From Paenibacillus_AQ nitricinens (lineage in GTDB: Bacteria; Bacillota; Bacilli; Paenibacillales; Paenibacillaceae): 64,000 bases of DNA. The position numbers were made by a program, and so were the translations under genes. Shown piece after piece: positions 57,977-64,000 of this stretch. The first letter of the stretch is position 1; each line of letters opens with the position of its first letter. The DNA lies in assembly GCF_052056485.1 (NCBI RefSeq), contig NZ_CP183948.1, positions 6,634,001 through 6,698,000 on the forward strand, written 5' to 3'. The notes under the pieces are model-generated. The model made no database searches. It was not told the DNA's origin and worked only from the letters and a program-made list of their open reading frames with translations.

Positions 57977-60369
57977 ATAAAGTACGACCAATCGCCTGTC
58001 GTGTACAGTAGAAGCCGATGCATCGCGCGTGTACAAGCTGTATAAAAGAGTTTACGTTCACTCTCCCGATGATAAGTCTGCGTAGAAGCATCGTAAATTA
58101 GCACGGCGTCGAATTCTACGCCCTTAGCAAGGTACGCAGGGATAATTAGCGTTCCCTTCTCAAAGGTGAGCGTCTCCTTCGTAATAAGCCGCAGATTCTC
58201 GCCCCCCTGTGCAAGCAATGCTTCATAGGCTTCGCGGCTTTCCGCAGCAGTCTTAGTAATAATGGCGATGGAGTCTAGACCTTCAGCCATAAGCGCCGCA
58301 AGATCCTCTTTTATCCGCACCGCCCGCTCCACATCATTGCTAGCCTTCAATAGGTGCGGCTTCTTGCCTCCCCTATCAAAAGGTACGATCTCTTCATTAG
58401 GTAGCAGCGCCATCGTAAACTCCACAATCTCACGAGTCGAACGATAGCTTCGGATTAAACGAAATAGGTTCGTTTCCTCTTCACCATAAAGCCGGATCAA
58501 AGGAGAATCCACCTCTTGCAAATTCGTCGCTTGCGGGAATATCGCTTGACTGAAATCGCCGAGTACTGTCATGCTGGCGCGGGGAAAGAGTTGCTTGAGA
58601 AACGCGAATTGGAACGGCGAATAATCCTGTCCTTCATCAATAAATAAATGCCGCACCATTGTATTCGTGCGTGAACCCTCGATAAGCTCTTTTAAATAAA
58701 GGAATGGGGTCTCATCCTCATAAAAAAGTTCGGTATGGCTCAACTTTTCTTTCGTTTGCATACAGATTTCTGGCCATTGATCAGGTACTTCGGTCTCACC
58801 CGTCATATTCCGATAAGTGGCTTCATCCCTAAATAACTGCTCGTATAATCCCATCATATCTATGAATTTTAACCGTTTGACATCCCGTCTCAGCGGTTTG
58901 AAGTGCTCCTTCACGATCATGCCCCGCAGCAGCTCATCTTCCTGCGAACTAAAATCAAAGACATTCTCTTCCCCGTCCTTCTGAGTACGAAAATCGCCAT
59001 AGATTTCAAGATACTGCTCCGTAAAATCGAAGACAGCCTCTTCTCGCCGGTACTTCTTAAGCACCTCACTGTATGCTTCGGCATATTGATCATTGTCGAG
59101 GTAATCGACCTCATCTTGAACCCAGGGTGCCTCCATTTCCTGACGCTGTAGCTTAGTCAACTCACGCAGCAGCCACTCACGTAGTAAAGCGACGCGATTA
59201 GCCAATCGTATAGAGCTGTCATAGCTATAAAATTGCGACTTCATTTGCTCCGCAGTAATCAACTCGCGGTCCCGGAAACGGATACTGTGGAACAGCATTC
59301 CATCTTTGCCTAACCATAAAGCGTAGCTTTGAAGAGCATGCAGGAAAGCCTCAGAAGCCTTATATTGCATCCCCGTTAACCGTGCTTCATACCCCTGTGA
59401 GGATTGTGATGTCAGTACATATTCAATCTGCTCGAAGGGGCCCTCTAAATTCATCGTGGATCCGAGCCAATAGGCAAGGTACTCCTGAAAGGTCGTTTGC
59501 TGCATATTCTCTTCGCCGAGCTCAGGAAGCACCGTCGATACATAACTGTTAAACATCGGATTTGGCGAAAAAAGAACGATCTGATCCGCCTTGAGCCTAT
59601 CGCGGTGTTTGTATAATAAATAGGCTACCCGTTGCAGCGCTGCGGACGTTTTGCCGCTGCCAGCCGCTCCTTGCACAATAAGCATACGGCTTTTGTCATT
59701 ACGGATGATGGCGTTCTGTTCCTTCTGGATGGTCGCCACAATGCTCTTCATTTGTGAATCTGCGCCTTTACCAAGCACCTGCTGCAGCAATTCGTCCCCG
59801 ATCGTTAAGCTCGTATCGAAAACATTCTGGAGCTGACCGGAACGGATCTGATATTGTCGCTTCAGCATCATCTTACCAGTAATCTGTCCTCCCGGCGTTT
59901 CGTAAGTAGATGGCCCTGGGGAATGATCATAGTACATGCTTGCAATAGGCGTTCGCCAGTCATACACCAGAAAGTCCACACCGTCTGCATCAACGAAAGA
60001 AGCCACTCCGATATAAATTTTCTCACTCAAGCTCAAACCGTCTTCTTGAAAATCCATTCGTCCAAAATAGGGAGACGGCAGTAGCCGTTGCATATTCTTA
60101 AAACGCTGCACCCGTTGCCGGTGGCTGCGCTCCCGCTCGGATAACAACGCTTCTTGCTGCTTTATACTGTAGAAGGTCTCTTCGAAATCTTCATCGGTGC
60201 TCGTATTGACCGTGACTTCTTCCCAAAACCGCTTGCGAATGTCCACCACTTGATCACGTAACCCAGTCACTTCTGGTTCTAGTGCTGCGATTCTTGATCG
60301 CAGCTTTTCCGTAACCAAATCAAGCCGATCTTGTTCTTGCTGCCAATCCATTACGTTTACCATCTTCAC
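57940..60369 (-). CDS. helD: HelD-like UvrD-family RNA polymerase recycling ATPase
   Basis: The 809-residue protein has an N-terminal antiparallel coiled coil (about 1-95), which in B. subtilis HelD inserts into the RNA polymerase secondary channel. A UvrD-like superfamily 1 motor follows, with Walker A GAAGSGKT at 234-241, Walker B-type LFIDEGQD, and motif VI near FYTACTRAMHRLL. It removes stalled or DNA-bound RNA polymerase and recycles it. I start at the GTG at 60369, 7 nt after AAAGGAG; the open frame to 60480 continues with an unusual Tyr/Phe/Cys-rich stretch and no ribosome binding site. Confidence 0.92.
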   Translation of the reverse strand: MKMVNVMDWQQEQDRLDLVTEKLRSRIAALEPEVTGLRDQVVDIRKRFWEEVTVNTSTDEDFEETFYSIKQQEALLSERERSHRQRVQRFKNMQRLLPSPYFGRMDFQEDGLSLSEKIYIGVASFVDADGVDFLVYDWRTPIASMYYDHSPGPSTYETPGGQITGKMMLKRQYQIRSGQLQNVFDTSLTIGDELLQQVLGKGADSQMKSIVATIQKEQNAIIRNDKSRMLIVQGAAGSGKTSAALQRVAYLLYKHRDRLKADQIVLFSPNPMFNSYVSTVLPELGEENMQQTTFQEYLAYWLGSTMNLEGPFEQIEYVLTSQSSQGYEARLTGMQYKASEAFLHALQSYALWLGKDGMLFHSIRFRDRELITAEQMKSQFYSYDSSIRLANRVALLREWLLRELTKLQRQEMEAPWVQDEVDYLDNDQYAEAYSEVLKKYRREEAVFDFTEQYLEIYGDFRTQKDGEENVFDFSSQEDELLRGMIVKEHFKPLRRDVKRLKFIDMMGLYEQLFRDEATYRNMTGETEVPDQWPEICMQTKEKLSHTELFYEDETPFLYLKELIEGSRTNTMVRHLFIDEGQDYSPFQFAFLKQLFPRASMTVLGDFSQAIFPQATNLQEVDSPLIRLYGEEETNLFRLIRSYRSTREIVEFTMALLPNEEIVPFDRGGKKPHLLKASNDVERAVRIKEDLAALMAEGLDSIAIITKTAAESREAYEALLAQGGENLRLITKETLTFEKGTLIIPAYLAKGVEFDAVLIYDASTQTYHRESERKLFYTACTRAMHRLLLYTTGDWSYFIQALDASLYEVV

Positions 60370-60416
60370 GAACACGCTCCTTTTCAGTCTTGTTATAAAG
60401 AAGCAAAAATTAAAAT

Positions 60417-60590
60417 TTGACAAACTGTTAATCCACATGGTATTATAATAGTGTAGATAAGATGTTACATTTGTGCTCAAAAAAAGCGAAATAAACAGTG
60501 ATTATCTTATAATATCATGAACTTTTCTTGCATGCAAATTATATATATAAGTTAGAAGAACCAGCAGACTCTGCTGGTTCTTCTTTTTTG
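60417..60590 (+). ncRNA. Candidate small RNA gene divergent from helD
   Basis: On the plus strand TTGACA (60417-60422), 18 bp, and TATTAT (60441-60446) with an extended TGG form a near-consensus promoter. A perfect 14-pair hairpin with a T-run (60554-60590) follows about 105 nt later, and no plus-strand gene uses it. The predicted transcript (about 60453-60590) contains no reading frame longer than about 12 codons. It would be a small RNA of about 137 nt. Its function is unknown. Confidence 0.45.
60554..60590 (+). terminator. Intrinsic terminator on the plus strand
   Basis: A 14-pair perfect stem (60554-60567 with 60571-60584), ACT loop and T-run. Neither flanking protein gene is on the plus strand, which is why I propose a small RNA. 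Confidence 0.85.
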
Positions 60591-60614
60591 AATGCCTAGC
60601 TTGGGCGTACATAG

Positions 60615-60645
60615 AAAATAGACCGTCCCTCGGACGGTCTATTTT
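60615..60645 (-). terminator. Intrinsic terminator of the galactanase gene
   Basis: A 14-pair perfect stem (60615-60628 with 60632-60645, loop CTC). On the minus strand the right arm ends in TTTTCT. Confidence 0.75.
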
Positions 60646-60663
60646 CTTACTCAAGTAAGCTTA

Positions 60664-63600
60664 CTATTTAGTTTGCAATAAATTCATGATGATGGTCACT
60701 GCCTCTGCTCTTGTTGCTGTCTCATTTGGTGCAAATACATTGCCGTTACGTCCGCTCACAATGCCTGATTTCTTAACGGCTGCAACCGCATCCTTTGCCC
60801 ATGCAGGAATTTGGCTATCATCAGCAAAACCTGTTGATGCCGCCGTTGTTAAATCTACTCCTGCTGCTCTAGCGATCATTACCGCAAGCTCTGCACGTGT
60901 TATGCTCTCTGCCGGACGGAAGGTAACATCCTCGTAGCCGCGTATAATCTTCGCCTCTAAGGCTTGTGCAATGGACTTCTCGGCCCAAGCAGGGATTGTA
61001 TCTGTGAAGCCCAGTTCCACACCGTTTCCAGTAGGCTTCAGCGCATTCATCAGCATCACCGCAAATTCAGCGCGTGTCACCGCATCATTCGGTTTGAACG
61101 TTCCGTCGGTATAACCCTTGACGATCCCTTCGCTCACCGCTTTCTTAATATTAGCCTGTGCCCAATGTCCCGAGATATCGCTAAATTGAGCCTCTGTTGT
61201 CGGTTCAGTAGAAGCATTTGTTACCGGTAATCCAGTCGCTTGATCCACTACGAGTACAGCAAACTTCGTAAAGTGCTCCACATCTGCAGCAATACGATTT
61301 CCATCTATTTTGCCGCCATTAACTTTCACCCAGCTCTTCTTCACTTCATCATAATAAAAGATCGCTACAGTTTGACCGCTCTTCACTTGTCCTGAATCGA
61401 ACACAAAGGTTATCGTGACTGGTTTACTAAAGTTCTCCGCGAAGTTTTTTAGAACTTCATAGATCGGGCTTACGAAAATCTCATGATTGCTGAGAAGACT
61501 CTCTGTTTGGAGCACTTTCTCAATCGTTAATACCAACTGCTTGCCTGAAGCATTAGCTGGAATAGAAATAACAAGCCCATTATCCAGTCTGACTTCGCCC
61601 GCTTGACCTGCAGGAAGCGTCAGTTTCCCATTGGAGGAGATAACCGGAAGTAATAGATTAGAGGTACTACCACCATCATTACCACCGTTTCCATTGCCAT
61701 CAGAACCGTTATCTTGCACAGCTCTCGTTATCATTGCTGTATATCTCGTACCTGTACCATCTTGGGCAATTACGAATAACTCCAATTTATTACTACCGAC
61801 TTCAAGAGGAAGCTCTATGCTGGTAGCCCCACTTGCCAAACTTATCGGACCCGCCACAAGCGTATTGGCACTATTGTACATATTCGCTGTCAAGGTGCCA
61901 TAAACCGCATCACTGGCCGTTGCCGTTACTGTGAAGTTAGATAAGGAATACGGTACATTCGCTGTATAATCGTATACACTTCCGCTCACTGTTTGATCCA
62001 ATATTATCCCACTCAAATTCAAGCTGTTCAAGCTTGCACTGGAACTTAATGTTGTAAACGTAATCTCTTGTCCGTAGCTTACTCCGACTCCATTCACAGC
62101 ATAGGCACGTACATGATAGGTAGATCCAGACTGAAGTCCTGTAAGACTTACTAAAAAGGCTCCTGTTCCACCTGATTCAGCTATAGCCTTACCATCCTCA
62201 ATTGTCGGATTGGCACTAGTAGAATATACCATTCCGCGCTCTGTAACCGTAGCACCACCGTCCGAAGTGATGTTTCCTCCAACCGTAGCTGTCATAGATG
62301 TGATATTTTTTACTTCTGCATTCGTATCAACAATAGCAGATTCCTCAATACCTTTGACAAAGCTTAGATAGAAATCATCAATCGATCCCCATGCGCCGCC
62401 ATCTGCTTTGATATTAGCTCCGATTGTAAGGGTTCCATCGGTAACGAGAATATCCTGGATCTCAGAATTATTCCACTGTGCCCATCCTTTCACACCGGTG
62501 TTTACTTTCACTTCCTTACCATCCGTTACAGCAAATAGATTCATATTGGGGTTGGCAGCATCTCCCCCTTGAATAAACATCGAAAGATTATAATATCCCG
62601 GCTTCAGACCAGAAATAGTCTGCTCTACTCTAAAATCCACTGCTTTTGCAGAGTAGAAATGTAGTGAATAGTTGCCTGTTTTGGCATCAGTAACTTTATT
62701 TTGGTAGTCTGTATGTGGAGCATTAACGTCAGCATAGGTGATTTTCCACATGCTTCTATCACTATTTTCAAAGCCTGCGTTGACGATAAAGTTCTCTTTT
62801 TTAATAACTAGAAAAGCCTTTACCACCTGACCGCCTTCCACCGTTCCACCGATCACATAGCTGCCCGCGCCCTTACTAATGGCTTGCTCAAGCGCAACTT
62901 GATCCCAAACGACTGACATCTTGCCGGAACTTCCATCATTGTAAGTAACACTTACCTCTGTTGGCAGATGAATTGGCTCCCCAGCAATCGCCGTTATCGA
63001 AACATCCTTAATTTCATCTACAGCAATAGGGGCCACTGCGCCTGTATTCACATATTTGAACACATTCAGCGAGGCAAGCGGATGTCCGTTAAAATCAAAC
63101 AAAGCCTGGTTATCAACGGCACTTCCGCCATACCATTCCCCTGCATCATCAGGGTCATATTCCTTCGCGTAGCTAGATGCCCAACCGGAACCGTACTGTT
63201 CCCAAATCAACTTATTCTGCTCCAGATTGTCTTTCGAACCTACCGGAAGCCATGCAGGCTCCCAATAAAACACGCCAATTCCCGCTTTACCCACATTCGC
63301 AACCGCTGCAATTACATCTCTAACCGAAGTGGCCTGACCTTGAACGCTTATAGGATAGTTTAAGGTTTGACCTGAGCTTTGCGGTGCTGTATTTCCGTGT
63401 CCATCCCCATCCTCAGCGGTATACGCGTAAGAGGTTTCTGCTACCATTACTTTTTTTCCATAAGTATCAGCCACTTGCTTCAACACAGCTGTCAAATTGC
63501 TTAATGTACCGTGCCAGAATGGATAATAAGAACTTGCAAACACATCATAGTCTACATTGTTATCTTGCAAATTCTTCGCTATAGTGGCATATCTGCCTGC

Positions 63601-64000
63601 CGACTCCGGATTTGTAAAATGCAGAGCAACCAGAATATTCGGATTGATCTCCCGAATGGCTTTACTTCCCTCATTGAACAATTGGCTCATCTTCGTCCAA
63701 TTAGATTCACCAACGAATTGTCCATTCGTTTCATTGCCTACCTGAACCATACCAATATCAATTCCTGCATTAAGCAGGGCTTGCAGACTTACTTTGGTAT
63801 ATTCGTAAAGTGCAGTCTTCTTATCTTCAAAACTCAAATTGGCCCATGCCTTCGGCGTATGCTGCTTGGCCGGATCGGCCCAAAAGTCGGAATAATGGAA
63901 GTCCACTAGCAACTTCATGCCGTTTGCGGTCGCCCTTTTACCAATTTCAATCGCGGTTGCCAGATCATTATTGCCCCCACCATAACCTTTTCCAGCTGTA
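60664..64000 (-). CDS. GH53 galactanase with S-layer anchor (5' end outside window)
   Basis: The gene runs off the right end; at least 1,111 residues are present. The N-terminal part is a GH53 arabinogalactan endo-beta-1,4-galactanase (GYGGGNNDLATAIEIGKRAT, LLVDFHYSDFWADP, acid/base in IGMVQVGNETNGQ, later VMVAETSYAYT with the nucleophile Glu). A Big_4-like domain (SVTYNDGSSGKMSVVWD), a CBM61-like galactan-binding domain (FIVNAGFENSDRSMWKI... GAWGSIDDFYLSFVKG), an FN3-like unit, a cadherin-like beta sandwich, a Gly/Asn linker, a stalk domain and three SLH repeats with TRAE motifs follow. SLH repeats anchor it to pyruvylated wall polymer. It should cut pectic galactan side chains at the cell surface. 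Confidence 0.92.
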   Translation of the reverse strand, partial: TAGKGYGGGNNDLATAIEIGKRATANGMKLLVDFHYSDFWADPAKQHTPKAWANLSFEDKKTALYEYTKVSLQALLNAGIDIGMVQVGNETNGQFVGESNWTKMSQLFNEGSKAIREINPNILVALHFTNPESAGRYATIAKNLQDNNVDYDVFASSYYPFWHGTLSNLTAVLKQVADTYGKKVMVAETSYAYTAEDGDGHGNTAPQSSGQTLNYPISVQGQATSVRDVIAAVANVGKAGIGVFYWEPAWLPVGSKDNLEQNKLIWEQYGSGWASSYAKEYDPDDAGEWYGGSAVDNQALFDFNGHPLASLNVFKYVNTGAVAPIAVDEIKDVSITAIAGEPIHLPTEVSVTYNDGSSGKMSVVWDQVALEQAISKGAGSYVIGGTVEGGQVVKAFLVIKKENFIVNAGFENSDRSMWKITYADVNAPHTDYQNKVTDAKTGNYSLHFYSAKAVDFRVEQTISGLKPGYYNLSMFIQGGDAANPNMNLFAVTDGKEVKVNTGVKGWAQWNNSEIQDILVTDGTLTIGANIKADGGAWGSIDDFYLSFVKGIEESAIVDTNAEVKNITSMTATVGGNITSDGGATVTERGMVYSTSANPTIEDGKAIAESGGTGAFLVSLTGLQSGSTYHVRAYAVNGVGVSYGQEITFTTLSSSASLNSLNLSGIILDQTVSGSVYDYTANVPYSLSNFTVTATASDAVYGTLTANMYNSANTLVAGPISLASGATSIELPLEVGSNKLELFVIAQDGTGTRYTAMITRAVQDNGSDGNGNGGNDGGSTSNLLLPVISSNGKLTLPAGQAGEVRLDNGLVISIPANASGKQLVLTIEKVLQTESLLSNHEIFVSPIYEVLKNFAENFSKPVTITFVFDSGQVKSGQTVAIFYYDEVKKSWVKVNGGKIDGNRIAADVEHFTKFAVLVVDQATGLPVTNASTEPTTEAQFSDISGHWAQANIKKAVSEGIVKGYTDGTFKPNDAVTRAEFAVMLMNALKPTGNGVELGFTDTIPAWAEKSIAQALEAKIIRGYEDVTFRPAESITRAELAVMIARAAGVDLTTAASTGFADDSQIPAWAKDAVAAVKKSGIVSGRNGNVFAPNETATRAEAVTIIMNLLQTK

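Noticed and set aside
57940..60480. Longer HelD reading frame starting at 60480
   Set aside because: The extra 37 residues are Tyr/Phe/Cys-rich, have no ribosome binding site and overlap the putative divergent promoter; the GTG at 60369 has an ideal AAAGGAG.

Overview
This window looks like chromosomal DNA of a Gram-positive, endospore-forming bacterium of the Paenibacillaceae, most likely Paenibacillus. This is inference from gene content, because no rRNA or tRNA gene is present. The markers are an alpha/beta-type small acid-soluble spore protein, a CotF-like coat protein, an HPr kinase, YesM/YesN two-component genes beside an LplB/LplC-type sugar ABC transporter, a very large secreted galactanase with three S-layer homology repeats, strong AGGAGG-like ribosome binding sites, and many strand-switching transporter/regulator pairs. 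I found no insertion sequence, prophage, CRISPR array or attachment site.

Layout. 0-11.9 kb: a leucine-rich-repeat protein; an RsbQ-like hydrolase paired with a PAS-GGDEF diguanylate cyclase; an SDR oxidoreductase divergent from a TetR regulator; a three-gene VTC / DUF4956 / Cthe_2159-like lipoprotein operon divergent from an OmpR-type two-component system; then a papain-like protein and a methyltransferase. 11.9-23.3 kb: a CdsA-like enzyme with a doubtful 5' end, a copper-amine-oxidase-N protein, a uracil-DNA-glycosylase-like protein, a cytosine-deaminase-like amidohydrolase, an operon of membrane sensor protein / YkoP-like protein / polysaccharide deacetylase / chemoreceptor, a histidine kinase fused to its NarL-type response regulator, and an ECF sigma / DUF4179 pair. 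23.3-36.4 kb: GMP reductase with PurR-like boxes, a lipid kinase, a Bcr-type efflux pump, a TetR/DUF2798 pair, RidA, an AlsT-type symporter, catalase, a nucleotide-sugar SDR plus MurG paralogue, DinB, and a quinone reductase divergent from MarR. 36.4-49.6 kb: a TPR-SMI1 protein, a TetR-controlled ABC exporter, an HPr kinase divergent from DUF1989 / LysE / YqcI-YcgG genes facing an APC permease, a CotF-like protein, an MFS/TetR pair with a 38-bp perfect palindrome, DUF1349, a YiaA-like protein and a SASP. 49.8-64 kb: solute-binding lipoprotein, two sugar permeases and YesN/YesM regulators, Lrp divergent from a VOC protein, HelD, a candidate small RNA, and a GH53 galactanase running off the right end.

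How parts work together. The clearest new regulatory logic is at 8.2-8.5 kb. Two 18-base boxes (15/18 identical, opposite orientation) each sit exactly 27 nt before a -10 hexamer. One serves the two-component system and the other the divergent VTC operon, which suggests that the response regulator activates both. The right-hand end reads as a glycan module: a kinase/regulator senses an extracellular ligand, an ABC importer takes up oligosaccharide, and a surface-anchored galactanase may supply it. Several divergent regulator/target pairs carry visible operators (28.25, 35.85, 39.65-39.71 and 47.2 kb).
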